A stretch of 64,000 nucleotides of DNA from Roseibacterium beibuensis. GTDB lineage: Bacteria > Pseudomonadota > Alphaproteobacteria > Rhodobacterales > Rhodobacteraceae. The position numbers and the translations under genes were made by a program. The notes under the pieces are model-generated. The model did no database searches. It had not been told where the DNA came from and was given only the letters and a program-made list of their open reading frames with translations. Location of the stretch: the NCBI RefSeq assembly GCF_039542305.1, contig NZ_BAABHW010000005.1:1-64000 (forward strand), in the 5' to 3' direction. Shown here piece by piece: positions 43,172-52,291 of the stretch (position 1 is the stretch's first letter; each line of letters starts with the position of its first letter).

Positions 43172-44320
43172 ATGCGTATCAGGTTCCTTCCCCCCGCCGT
43201 CAGCGCCGGCATCTTGGCGGGCCTCCTCGCGGCAACGGCTGCGATCCCAACCGAACCCGGGGTTCCAAGCACGCTTGAGGAATTGGGTCAGCGCCTCTTC
43301 TTCGACACCAACCTGTCGGCCAACCGCACGCAAGCCTGTGCCACCTGCCACGACCCGGCGCGCGGCTTTGCCGATCCGCGCGGGGCGGCCTCCATCGGCG
43401 ATGACGGTCACTCCATCGGCGACCGCAACGCCCCCACGGCGACCTATGCGATGTTCTCGCCGGACTTCCACCGGCGCGAAGATGGCATGTGGGTCGGGGG
43501 ACAGTTCCTCGACGGGCGCGCCGCCACGCTTGAGGATCAGGCGGGCGGGCCGCCCCTGAACCCGATCGAAATGGCCCTGCCCGACAGGGAGACCGCCGTC
43601 GCGCGGCTGGCCGAAAACCGGGATTACGTCGCCGCCTTCGAGACCCTTTTCGGCGAAGGCGTGCTGGACGATCCCGAGGCCGGGTATGCCGCCATGACCC
43701 GTGCCATCGCGGCCTTCGAGCGGACCGAGGAATTCGCCTCCTTCGACTCGCGCTATGACCGTTACCTGCGCGGCGAGGTTGAATTCACCAACGAGGAAGA
43801 GCTTGGGCGGCTGCTGTTCTTCTCGGAGCAGTTCACCAACTGCAACCAGTGCCACCAACTGTCGCGCAGCGCCATCGACCCGCAAGAGACCTTCACCAAT
43901 TACGAGTTCCACAATATCGGCGTGCCGGAAAACACCGACCTGCGGGCACGCAATGGCGTCGAGACTGCCGACCTCGGGCTATTGGCGCATCCGGGCGTTG
44001 ACGATCCCGCCGCCGCGGGCCGGTTCCGCACCCCCACGCTCCGCAACGTCGCCGTCACGGGGCCCTACATGCATAACGGGGTGTTCGAGGATCTGCGCAC
44101 CGTCGTGCTGTTCTACAACGTCTATAACACGCAGAACGACGCGCGCCTGATCAACCCGGAAACCGGGGAACCCTTCGGCCCGCCCGAGGTGGCCGAGAAT
44201 ATCTCGATGGAGGAACTGACCCATGGCCCCGCGCTCGACGATCAGCGCATCGACGCCATCGTCGCGTTCCTCAGGACCCTGACGGATCGCCGTTACGAAT
44301 ACCTGCTGGACGAGACCTGA
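43172..44320 (+). CDS. Di-haem cytochrome c peroxidase (MauG/CcpA family)
   Basis: A 382-residue periplasmic protein with a signal peptide (residues 1-24). It has two covalent haem sites, CATCH near residue 56 and CNQCH in the second half. It would reduce hydrogen peroxide with electrons from c-type cytochromes, or modify a partner protein like MauG. Conserved segments include RNAPTATYAMFS, RFRTPTLRNVAVTGPYMHNG and the end VAFLRTLTD. ATG 43172 is closely spaced from the divergent amidase. Convergent with prfB, 9 bases apart. Confidence 0.92.
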   Translation: MRIRFLPPAVSAGILAGLLAATAAIPTEPGVPSTLEELGQRLFFDTNLSANRTQACATCHDPARGFADPRGAASIGDDGHSIGDRNAPTATYAMFSPDFHRREDGMWVGGQFLDGRAATLEDQAGGPPLNPIEMALPDRETAVARLAENRDYVAAFETLFGEGVLDDPEAGYAAMTRAIAAFERTEEFASFDSRYDRYLRGEVEFTNEEELGRLLFFSEQFTNCNQCHQLSRSAIDPQETFTNYEFHNIGVPENTDLRARNGVETADLGLLAHPGVDDPAAAGRFRTPTLRNVAVTGPYMHNGVFEDLRTVVLFYNVYNTQNDARLINPETGEPFGPPEVAENISMEELTHGPALDDQRIDAIVAFLRTLTDRRYEYLLDET

Positions 44321-44329
44321 GGCGCGGCC

Positions 44330-45454
44330 TCAGGCTTCGCTACGCGCGTCCGCCCGGCTTTTCCCCGAGACGTTCTGCGCCAGAACGCTGGCCATCAACC
44401 CATCGAGGTCGCCGTCCAGCACGCCTTGCGTGTCGCTGGTCTCGAAGCCTGTGCGCAGGTCCTTCACCATCTGGTAAGGTTGCAGCACGTAAGACCGGAT
44501 CTGGTTGCCCCAGCCCGCGTCGCCCTTGGCCTCGTGGGACTCGCGGATACTGGCGGTGCGTTTCTCCAACTCCAACTGATACAGGCGCGATTTCAGGGCC
44601 TTCATGGCGATGTCGCGGTTCTGGTGCTGCGATTTCTCGGAGCTGGTCACGACGATACCGGTCGGCGCGTGCGTGATCCGAACCGCCGAGTCCGTCGTAT
44701 TCACGTGCTGGCCGCCCGCCCCCGAGGAGCGGTAGGTGTCGATGCGGATGTCGGCGGGGTTCACCTCGATCTCGATATTGTCGTCGACCACCGGGTAGAC
44801 CCAGACCGACGCAAAGGAGGTCTCGCGCGTGCCCTTGCCGAAGGGCGAGATACGCACCAGCCGGTGCACGCCCGATTCCGATTTCAGCCAGCCATAGGCA
44901 TTGGGACCGGAAATCTTGTAGCTGACCGATTTGATGCCTGCTTCGGTGCCCGCTTCCTGCGACTGCAGCTCGACCTCGTAGCCCTTCTTCTCGGCCCACC
45001 GGGTGAACATGCGCGCCAGCATCTGCGCCCAGTCGCAGGCCTCGGTCCCACCGGCGCCGGCGTTGATTTCGAGGAAGGTGTCGTTGCCATCGGCCTCGCC
45101 ATCCAGCAACGCTTCCAGCTCCTTCGCGGCGGCAACCTCGACCAGGTCGGCAAGCGCCTGTTCAGCCTCGGCGACAACTTCCTCGTCGCCCTCCATCTCG
45201 CCCAGTTCGATCAGTTCGACATTGTCATCGAGGCCTGACTTGATCTGGTCATAGATGCCCATCTTGTCGACCAGCATCTGGCGGTCGCGCATCAGCTTCT
45301 GCGCGCCGGCCTGGTCGTTCCACAGGTTGGGGTCTTCGACGCGCGCGTTGAATTCCTCCAGCCGGTGCTGGGCGGTCTCGATATCCATCCGCTGCCCCAG
45401 AAGCTCCAGGGAATTGCGGATCTTTTCGATATTGGCTTGGGTCTCGGCGCGCAT
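44330..45454 (-). CDS. prfB: Peptide chain release factor 2
   Basis: Terminates translation at UGA and UAA. The 374-residue protein has the stop-codon reading motif ISPFGKGTRE (SPF) and the peptidyl-hydrolysis motif SSGAGGQHVNTTD (GGQ). The frame is continuous from MRAETQANIEKIRN, so the programmed +1 frameshift used for autoregulation in many bacteria is absent. ATG 45452-45454 has a GAGAGAAAG purine tract upstream. Lies directly downstream of the PBP1A gene on the same strand. Confidence 0.97.
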   Translation of the reverse strand: MRAETQANIEKIRNSLELLGQRMDIETAQHRLEEFNARVEDPNLWNDQAGAQKLMRDRQMLVDKMGIYDQIKSGLDDNVELIELGEMEGDEEVVAEAEQALADLVEVAAAKELEALLDGEADGNDTFLEINAGAGGTEACDWAQMLARMFTRWAEKKGYEVELQSQEAGTEAGIKSVSYKISGPNAYGWLKSESGVHRLVRISPFGKGTRETSFASVWVYPVVDDNIEIEVNPADIRIDTYRSSGAGGQHVNTTDSAVRITHAPTGIVVTSSEKSQHQNRDIAMKALKSRLYQLELEKRTASIRESHEAKGDAGWGNQIRSYVLQPYQMVKDLRTGFETSDTQGVLDGDLDGLMASVLAQNVSGKSRADARSEA

Positions 45455-45539
45455 GTGTGACTTTCTCTCTCGCTCGGTGCGGCAGAGATAGAGGATCGCG
45501 CGCGCACCCTCAAGCGGGCGCGCGCATCTGGTGGTTTGG

Positions 45540-48131
45540 TCAGTACAGGCCGCCGGAGCTGAGTGTGCCGAAGCCCGTGCCAGTGGGCACACGCGCCTCG
45601 CCCCCGCCCGTGGTCTCGACGGTCGCCTCGTCGGTCACCGGCCTCGACATTTCGTCTTCGGGGTCCCCCTCGCCACGGCCGAACATCGGCAGGTCCGAGC
45701 CCATGCCCCAGCCGCCGTCGATCACCGACAGCAGGCCTTCATAGGGGGCCTCGCCCTCGCGGAAGAGTTCGTAAACCACGTGCTCGCCCTGGCTGCCCTC
45801 GGGCAGGCGAGCCCCGGAATAGCGGTCGATCGGGTAGAACGTGCCGCCCTCGGGCACCTCGAAGCTGCCGCCGCCATACTCGCGGACCGCCTCGCGCATG
45901 AACTGCGCGAAGACCGGGCCGCACATGCCGCCGCCCGATGCCCCGCGCCCCAGGCTGCGCGGCTGGTCGTAGCCGATGTAGCAGCCCGCCGCGATGGTCG
46001 AGGAGAAGCCCACGAACCATACATCGCGCGCATCGTTCGTCGTGCCGGTCTTGCCGGCAAGCGGCACGCCGATGCCCGCCGCACCGACAGACCCGGCCGC
46101 CGTGCCGCGCTGCACCACGCCCTGCATCATCGAGGTCAGCTGGTAGGCGGTGATCGGGTCGATCACGCGTTCGCGGTTCGACACGATGCGCGGCGCGAGG
46201 CCTGCGTCGATGGCCTCCAACTCGCAATCGGGGCACAGGCGCTGGTCATGGCGATAGACGGTGCGCCCATAGCGATCCTGGATGCGGTCGACCAGCGTCG
46301 GGTCCACCCGTTCGCCGCCATTGGCGAACATCGCGTAGGCCGCCACCATGCGGAACAGGGTCGTCTCCTGCGCGCCAAGGCTGTTGGCGAGGAAGGGCTG
46401 CATGTCGTCGTAGACGCCGAAGCGCTCGGCATAGCGCGCGACCGTCTCCATCCCCACATCCTGGGCAAGGCGGACGGTCATCAGGTTCCGCGACCGCTCG
46501 ATCCCGGTGCGCAGCGGCGCGGGGCCGTAGAACTGGTTCGAGGCGTTCGTCGGGCGCCAGATACCGTCGCCGGTCTCAACCTCGATCGGGGCGTCGATGA
46601 CGATGGTGTTGGGCGAATAGCCGGAGTCGAGCGCGGCGGCATAGACCAAGGGTTTGAAGGACGAGCCCGGCTGGCGCGTCGCCTGCGTGGCGCGGTTGAA
46701 ACTGGAGGCCTGGTAGGAGAACCCGCCCTGCATCGCCAGAACGCGGCCCGTGTTCACGTCCATCGCCATGAAGGCGCCCTGCACTTCGGGGATTTGCCGC
46801 AGCGTCCAGCGCATGAAACTACCGTCGCTGTCGCGGGTCATGGCGCGGACATGCACCACGTCGCCCACGCTCAGCAGGTCACCGGCGACGCGCGCCTGCG
46901 GACCGCGATTGCCGTCTTCGTCCAGCGGACGGGCCCAGGTCACGTCCTCGGCGGGAATGAAATGCCCGTCCTCGTCTTCGTCGACGCCCTCGATCCCGAT
47001 GCGGGCGCTGGTATCGCCCACCGACAGAACGACGGCGGCATACCAGCCGTCGATATCGCGCGGGATGTCGGCATCGGCCAAGGCCGCCCGCCAGCTTTCC
47101 TCGTCGGTCAAGTCCGCCGGGTCGATCGTGTCGGCCGGACCGCGCCAGATGCCGAGGTTGCGGTCATATCGCTCCAAGGCCCGGCGCAGCGCGGCTTCGG
47201 CCACCTGCTGCAAGCTTTCATCCATCGACGAGCGCACGGCATAGCCGCCGGTGAAGAACTCGTCTTCACCGTATTGAGCGGACAACTGGCGGCGGATCTC
47301 GTCAGTGTAGTAATTGCGCGGCGGTATGCTGCCCCGGTAGGCCTCGATATGTCCGCCCTGCACGGTTTCCAGCGGCGAGGCCTGGGCCGCCTCCATCTCG
47401 TCCCGCGAGATATAGCCGTTCTCGTACATCTCGCGGAGCACGTAATTGCGGCGGCTGATCGCGCGCTCGTAATCCTCGACGGGATGGAAATTCGACGGCG
47501 CCTGCGGCAGCGCGGCCAGGTAAGCGACCTGCTCCAGCGTCAGATCTTCGAGGGGCGCGTTGAAATAGGTCTGCGCAGCCGCGACCACGCCATAGGAGTT
47601 CTGACCCAGGAAAATCTCGTTGAGATACAATTCGAGGATGCGATCCTTGGACAGGGTCCGCTCGATCCGGGCGGCGAGGATGATCTCGCGCACCTTGCGC
47701 TCGATGGTGCGCGACCCGTCGAGCAGGAAGTTCTTCATCACCTGCTGCGTGATGGTCGAGGCACCGCGCACGTCCCGGCCACGGGACCGGACGGCCTCGA
47801 CGAAGGCGGCGGCGATGGCGCGCGGGTCATAGCCCTGGTGCTCGTAGAAATTCCGGTCCTCAGCCGACACGAAAGCCTGCGCCACGATATCGGGGATTTC
47901 CTCGGCGCTGACGTAAAGGCGGCGTTGGGCGGCAAATTCATCGACCACCTGCCCTTCGCGCGAATAGATCCGGCTGATGGTGGCGGGCGCGTAATTGGCC
48001 AGCGTTTCATGGTCCGGCAGATCGCGGGAATACATGAACAGAAGACCGCCAATGCCAAGCGCGGCAAAGACCAGCCCAAGGGTCAGCGCGCTGAACAACG
48101 CGCCGAAAATGCCTGTAATGAATCGGACCAT
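45540..48131 (-). CDS. mrcA: Penicillin-binding protein 1A (bifunctional transglycosylase/transpeptidase)
   Basis: Class A PBP of 863 residues building peptidoglycan. N-terminal membrane anchor (about 5-33), GT51 glycosyltransferase with AFVSAEDRNFYEHQG and GASTITQQVMKNFLL, an OB-like insert, and the transpeptidase with SSFK (Ser490), SRN and KTGTTNDARDVWFVG. The C-terminal 60 residues are acidic and flexible. Clustered with AmiC and prfB as in related genomes. A methyltransferase gene is on the opposite strand just upstream. Confidence 0.97.
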   Translation of the reverse strand: MVRFITGIFGALFSALTLGLVFAALGIGGLLFMYSRDLPDHETLANYAPATISRIYSREGQVVDEFAAQRRLYVSAEEIPDIVAQAFVSAEDRNFYEHQGYDPRAIAAAFVEAVRSRGRDVRGASTITQQVMKNFLLDGSRTIERKVREIILAARIERTLSKDRILELYLNEIFLGQNSYGVVAAAQTYFNAPLEDLTLEQVAYLAALPQAPSNFHPVEDYERAISRRNYVLREMYENGYISRDEMEAAQASPLETVQGGHIEAYRGSIPPRNYYTDEIRRQLSAQYGEDEFFTGGYAVRSSMDESLQQVAEAALRRALERYDRNLGIWRGPADTIDPADLTDEESWRAALADADIPRDIDGWYAAVVLSVGDTSARIGIEGVDEDEDGHFIPAEDVTWARPLDEDGNRGPQARVAGDLLSVGDVVHVRAMTRDSDGSFMRWTLRQIPEVQGAFMAMDVNTGRVLAMQGGFSYQASSFNRATQATRQPGSSFKPLVYAAALDSGYSPNTIVIDAPIEVETGDGIWRPTNASNQFYGPAPLRTGIERSRNLMTVRLAQDVGMETVARYAERFGVYDDMQPFLANSLGAQETTLFRMVAAYAMFANGGERVDPTLVDRIQDRYGRTVYRHDQRLCPDCELEAIDAGLAPRIVSNRERVIDPITAYQLTSMMQGVVQRGTAAGSVGAAGIGVPLAGKTGTTNDARDVWFVGFSSTIAAGCYIGYDQPRSLGRGASGGGMCGPVFAQFMREAVREYGGGSFEVPEGGTFYPIDRYSGARLPEGSQGEHVVYELFREGEAPYEGLLSVIDGGWGMGSDLPMFGRGEGDPEDEMSRPVTDEATVETTGGGEARVPTGTGFGTLSSGGLY

Positions 48132-48235
48132 GCCCGCGCCTTTTGCAATGTTCGGCGCTTATACGCGCCGGGCGGTCTCCGGTCAAAAGCAACAGGCGGG
48201 TTTTCGCGTGCTCGTGATGCCGGCAAACTGGCGCC

Positions 48236-48847
48236 ATGAGCAAGAAAACCGGGCCAGAGGCGATTCTGCCGAGCTACGAGGCCGAAGCCGCGGGCTGGGC
48301 GCAAACGCGCAATCAGGAGTTGTGGGAACGTCCGGCGTTGGAGGCCTGCGTGGCGGGCCGCGCGCCGGGGTTGCGGGTGCTCGACCTCGGCTGCGGATCG
48401 GGGCAGCCCATCGCGGCCTGGTTCGTGGCGCGCGGGGACCATGTGACCGGCGTGGACGGGGCCGCCGCCATGGTGGAGGAGGCCCGTCGCCGCGTCCCCC
48501 GGATGGAGGTCATCCACGCCGACATGCGCGGCCTGTCGCTCGGGCAGAGCTTCGATATCATCCTGGCGTTCAACAGCTTCTTCCACCTGTCGCCCGACGA
48601 TCAGCGGGCGATGTTCCCGGTCTTCGCCGCCCATGCCGCCGCCGATGCCCGCCTCTTGTTCACCAGCGGACCGGACGCGGGAGACGCTTTCGGCACGGTC
48701 AGAAACTCGCCGGTGTACCATGCAAGCCTCGCCCCGAAGGACTATCGCGCCGCGATGGATGCGGCAGGGTTCGAGGTCATATGGTTTCGCCCGGAGGATG
48801 CCGAGTTGCGCGGGCATTCCGTCTGGCTCGCCCGGTTTCGAGGCTGA
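48236..48847 (+). CDS. Class I SAM-dependent methyltransferase
   Basis: A 203-residue methyltransferase with motif I VLDLGCGSGQPIAAWFV, motif II at GVDGAAAMVEEAR and motif IV region FDIILAFNSFFHLS. Substrate unknown. It sits on the plus strand between the minus-strand PBP1A and AmiC genes, so it interrupts an otherwise uniform cluster and may be a later insertion. No clear ribosome site before the ATG at 48236. Its end lies 11 bases from the convergent AmiC stop. Confidence 0.88.
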   Translation: MSKKTGPEAILPSYEAEAAGWAQTRNQELWERPALEACVAGRAPGLRVLDLGCGSGQPIAAWFVARGDHVTGVDGAAAMVEEARRRVPRMEVIHADMRGLSLGQSFDIILAFNSFFHLSPDDQRAMFPVFAAHAAADARLLFTSGPDAGDAFGTVRNSPVYHASLAPKDYRAAMDAAGFEVIWFRPEDAELRGHSVWLARFRG

Positions 48848-48858
48848 CCTGTCCTGCC

Positions 48859-50079
48859 CTATTGCCTTAGCAAGGCCGCGCGCGCCGCATCTGCTTCGGC
48901 CCAATCCAGGATCGCCGTTACAAGCGCCGCCTGCATCTCGGCCCGCCAGTCGGGATTCATCAGGTTGTCGAGGTCGCCCTCGGCCGACATGAAACCGATC
49001 TCCAGCAGGACCGACGGGATGTCGGCGGCCTTGAGCACGGTGAACCCCGCCTCGCCGCGCGGGCTGGAATGCAACTCCAACCCGGACGCGGAGATCTGGG
49101 CCACCAACCCATCCGCCAGGGCGGCGGCGCGCGGTGCCGTTTCGACACGGGCCAGATCCATCAGGATATCGGCCACCACGTCATCCGCGCCCGACAGGTC
49201 CACGCCCTCCAGCAGATCGGCGCGGTCATGCTGTTCGGCCAGCGCAGCCGAGGCCGCGTCCGACGCCATCTCGGACAAGGTGTAGACGGTGGCCCCCTGC
49301 GCCCGACCTTCGGCCACGGCATCGGCATGGATCGAGATGAACAGGTCGGCACCGGCGGCCCGGGCCAGCGTGATGCGCGTCGGCAGCGGCACGAAGATGT
49401 CCGCGTCGCGGGTCATCACCACCTCGACCCGGCCCGTGCGGCGCAAGGCCTCGCGCAACTCGCGGGCGAAGGTCAGGACGATATTGGCCTCGTGCAGATC
49501 GCCGCGCACCGCGCCGGGGTCCACGCCGCCATGGCCGGGGTCCAGGACGACGACCAGCCGCCCGTCGGTGCGGCTGAGCGCGCTGGGGTCCGGTTGACCA
49601 GCAGTGACGAGCAGACCGGCCTCGGCCCCGGGCGGCGGGCCGGCCTGCGCCGCGAACCCGTCCTCGGTGGCAGGATCGAGCCGCAAGATCACCCGCGCTT
49701 CGCCGGTCGTGGGGTCGGTCTCCATCGCGGCGACGGCGGGCATCAGCGGCGCGTCGAGCGTCAGGACCATGCGCGACCATCCGGGCTGGAACGCGGCCCC
49801 GGTTTCGACGGATGTGACCGCATCAGACGCGTCGAACCCGGGCGGCAGGCCGGACCATGCAACCTGCCGGAAGTCGATCACCACGCGATAAGGGTCGGCC
49901 AGCGTGAAAACGCGGAACGGCACCGCCTGCGTCAGCGCCAGTGTCATCTCGGCCCCCGGACCGCGATCCTCCAAGGCGCTTTCCGCGCCCAAGACACGGG
50001 CCATCGCGCCGAACCCCTGCGCAGAGGCAGGCAGCGCGGCGGCAAGCGTCAGAAGAAAGATCAGGGCTGCTCTCAGCAC
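48859..50079 (-). CDS. amiC: N-acetylmuramoyl-L-alanine amidase (AmiC type)
   Basis: Periplasmic zinc amidase that cuts the stem peptide from MurNAc during cell separation. The protein, 406 residues from the start chosen, has a signal peptide (LRAALIFLLTLAAALPASAQ), an AMIN domain (about 40-130) for septal targeting and an Amidase_3 domain with VVLDPGHGGVDPGA, LHEANIVLTFARELR, FISIHADA and VLLEIGFMS. I prefer the GTG at 50077-50079, eight bases after GGGAG and right before the signal peptide. Confidence 0.95.
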   Translation of the reverse strand: MLRAALIFLLTLAAALPASAQGFGAMARVLGAESALEDRGPGAEMTLALTQAVPFRVFTLADPYRVVIDFRQVAWSGLPPGFDASDAVTSVETGAAFQPGWSRMVLTLDAPLMPAVAAMETDPTTGEARVILRLDPATEDGFAAQAGPPPGAEAGLLVTAGQPDPSALSRTDGRLVVVLDPGHGGVDPGAVRGDLHEANIVLTFARELREALRRTGRVEVVMTRDADIFVPLPTRITLARAAGADLFISIHADAVAEGRAQGATVYTLSEMASDAASAALAEQHDRADLLEGVDLSGADDVVADILMDLARVETAPRAAALADGLVAQISASGLELHSSPRGEAGFTVLKAADIPSVLLEIGFMSAEGDLDNLMNPDWRAEMQAALVTAILDWAEADAARAALLRQ

Positions 50080-50154
50080 GGCGTTCGCTCCCGTGTCGTT
50101 TGGCGGGAGCCTAGCAAAATCCCGCAGGAGCCCCAAGCGCAAAGGCCGCGTGCC

Positions 50155-51300
50155 CTACCCTTGCCCGAAGAAGCGGATCAGGCGAGAAACGCCCTCTTCG
50201 ATCTCGGCCGTGCCGCGCGCGTAGGAAAAGCGCAACGTGCCGCCGCCGCGCGCCTTGTCGAAGTCGAGCCCCGGCGTGACGGCGACCCCGGCCTCGGTCA
50301 GGATCCGGTCGGCCAGGGCAAGGCTGTCATCGGTCAGGTGCGAGACGTCGGCATAGACATAAAAGGCCCCGTCGGCCGGGGCGGAGTTGCTCAATCCGGC
50401 CTTGGCCAGCCCCGCCAGCAGGATTTCGCGGTTCTTGGCGTAAACCTCGCGGTGGCGGTCCAATTCTTCCCGCCCCTCGGGCGAGAGCGCGCCAAGCGCC
50501 GCGATCTGGCTGGCGTGGCTGGGACAGATGAACATGTTCTGCGCCAGCCGCTCGATGGTGCGCACGTGATCCTCGGGCACGACCATCCAACCCAGCCGCC
50601 AGCCGGTCATCGAGAAATACTTGGAGAAGGAATTGATGACATAAACCTCGTCCGTCACCTCCAGCGCCGAGATGGCGCGCCCTTCGTATTGCAGGCCGTG
50701 ATAGATCTCGTCCGAGATCAGCGCGATGTTCTGGGCGTCGCAAGCGCCCGCCAGCGCGTCCAGTTCGCCTTGGCCCAGCATCGTGCCGGTGGGGTTCGCG
50801 GGGCTGGCGACGATCACGCCAGCCAGATCCTCGGTCAGCTGCTCGGGCGTGGGCTGAAACCGGGTGTCGGCGGTGGTGACAAGGCCCACCGGGTCCAGGC
50901 TCATGGCCCGCAGGATCTGTCGGTAGGACGGATAGCACGGCTCCCCGAGCGCCACCCGGTCGCCCGCGTCGAAGAGCGCGGAAAAGGCCAGCAGGAACCC
51001 ACCCGATGCGCCGGAGGTCAGCACCACGCGCGCCGGGTCCAGGTCGAGACCATACCATTCGTCATAGAGGGCCGCGATGGCCGCGCGCAGATCGGGGCGA
51101 CCAAGGGAGACGGTGTATCCCAGCGGGCCCTTCTCCATCTCCTCGGCCAACCTGCGGCGCGCGGCCTCGGGCGCGCCGCTGCCCGGCTGGCCGACCTCCA
51201 TGTGAACGATATGGCGTCCCGCTTCTTCCGCGGCACGCGCGGCCTCCATCACGTCCATCACGATAAAGGGATCGACGTTTGACCGGCTTGATGTGCGCAT
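50155..51300 (-). CDS. PLP-dependent aminotransferase, class I/II
   Basis: Fold-type I aminotransferase of 381 residues. The PLP Lys is in INSFSKYFSMTGWRLGWMV; other signatures are VLTSGASGGFLLAF, VASPANPTGTML and ISDEIYHGL. Substrate specificity (aspartate, aromatic or alanine) cannot be assigned. ATG 51298-51300 follows GGGGGCAG. Upstream of AmiC with a 75-base gap and divergent from the DsbA-like gene. Confidence 0.92.
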   Translation of the reverse strand: MRTSSRSNVDPFIVMDVMEAARAAEEAGRHIVHMEVGQPGSGAPEAARRRLAEEMEKGPLGYTVSLGRPDLRAAIAALYDEWYGLDLDPARVVLTSGASGGFLLAFSALFDAGDRVALGEPCYPSYRQILRAMSLDPVGLVTTADTRFQPTPEQLTEDLAGVIVASPANPTGTMLGQGELDALAGACDAQNIALISDEIYHGLQYEGRAISALEVTDEVYVINSFSKYFSMTGWRLGWMVVPEDHVRTIERLAQNMFICPSHASQIAALGALSPEGREELDRHREVYAKNREILLAGLAKAGLSNSAPADGAFYVYADVSHLTDDSLALADRILTEAGVAVTPGLDFDKARGGGTLRFSYARGTAEIEEGVSRLIRFFGQG

Positions 51301-51476
51301 GTTCTGCCCCCTATGCTTTGCGCCGATCAGAAAGCAGCCCCGCGCCGGGGCGTCAATGCGACCGGCCCGCCTGCCCTGCCGCTTGTGGTTCATCGTGCGC
51401 CTGTGTCGCGCAGGACCGTTTGGCGCTTTGTGCTAGGTGAGCCTTTAACGCCCGACAACCGGAGAGAGTGACCCGA

Positions 51477-52223
51477 ATGAAATTCCTTGCCCCGCTGGCG
51501 CTTGCCGCCACGCTCGCCACGCCCGCGCTGGCCGACCTGACGGAACTGACCGATGCCGAGCGCGCGGCGTTCCGCGCCGAGGTGCGGGCCTACCTGCTCG
51601 ACAATCCCGAGGTGCTGATGGAAGCGATCGCGGTTCTGGAACAGCGGCAGGCCAATGCCGAGGTCGAGCGCGACCAGATGGCCGTGGCCGCCAATGCCGA
51701 CGCGCTGTTCAACTCGGCCTTCGACTGGGTGGGCGGCAATCCCGAGGGCGACGTGACCATCGTCGAATTTTTCGACTACCGCTGCGGCTATTGCCGCCGC
51801 GTGCATCCCGATGTCGAAGCGCTGATCGAGTTCGATGGCAACATCCGCTACATCGCCAAGGAATTCCCGATCCTCGGCGAGCAGTCAGTGCTGGCCTCGC
51901 GCTTCGCCATCGCGACGCGGATCGCGCTGGGTGACGACGCCTACGAGACGATCTCCAACGCGCTGATGGAGATGCGCGGCGACATGACCGAGGCGTCGCT
52001 GATCGCGCTGGCCGAGGAAAACGGCCTGGACTCGCAGGCGATCACCGCCGCGCTGTCCGATCCGCTGGTGGACTCGACCATCGGCTACAACCACGACCTG
52101 GCTGGCCGGATGCAGATCACCGGCACGCCGACCTTCATCTTCGGGGACCAGATGGTGCGGGGCGCCATCGGCGTCGACGACATGCAGCGGATCGTGGCCG
52201 CGATCCGGGCCGACGCCGACTGA
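51477..52223 (+). CDS. DsbA-family thiol:disulfide oxidoreductase (Com1-like)
   Basis: A 248-residue periplasmic protein with a signal peptide (about 1-19). A helical N-terminal extension (20-85) precedes the thioredoxin-fold DsbA domain with redox motif CGYC (Cys103/Cys106) in FFDYRCGYCRRVH and the cis-Pro loop ITGTPTFIFGD. Likely forms or isomerises disulfides in envelope proteins, perhaps neighbours such as PBP1A, which has a Cys pair at LCPDCELE. I start at ATG 51477; the GTG at 51468 is too close to the ribosome site. Confidence 0.92.
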   Translation: MKFLAPLALAATLATPALADLTELTDAERAAFRAEVRAYLLDNPEVLMEAIAVLEQRQANAEVERDQMAVAANADALFNSAFDWVGGNPEGDVTIVEFFDYRCGYCRRVHPDVEALIEFDGNIRYIAKEFPILGEQSVLASRFAIATRIALGDDAYETISNALMEMRGDMTEASLIALAEENGLDSQAITAALSDPLVDSTIGYNHDLAGRMQITGTPTFIFGDQMVRGAIGVDDMQRIVAAIRADAD

Positions 52224-52245
52224 ACTTAAACGCAGTCGAAACGCG

Positions 52246-52275
52246 AAGGGCGCCCCGTGGGGCGCCCTTTCTTTT
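52246..52275. terminator. Terminator between the DsbA-like gene and rne
   Basis: Perfect 11-bp stem AAGGGCGCCCC (52246-52256) and GGGGCGCCCTT (52259-52269) followed by TCTTTTTT. Lies between convergent genes. Confidence 0.93.
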
Positions 52276-52291
52276 TTCGGTTCAACCGGGA

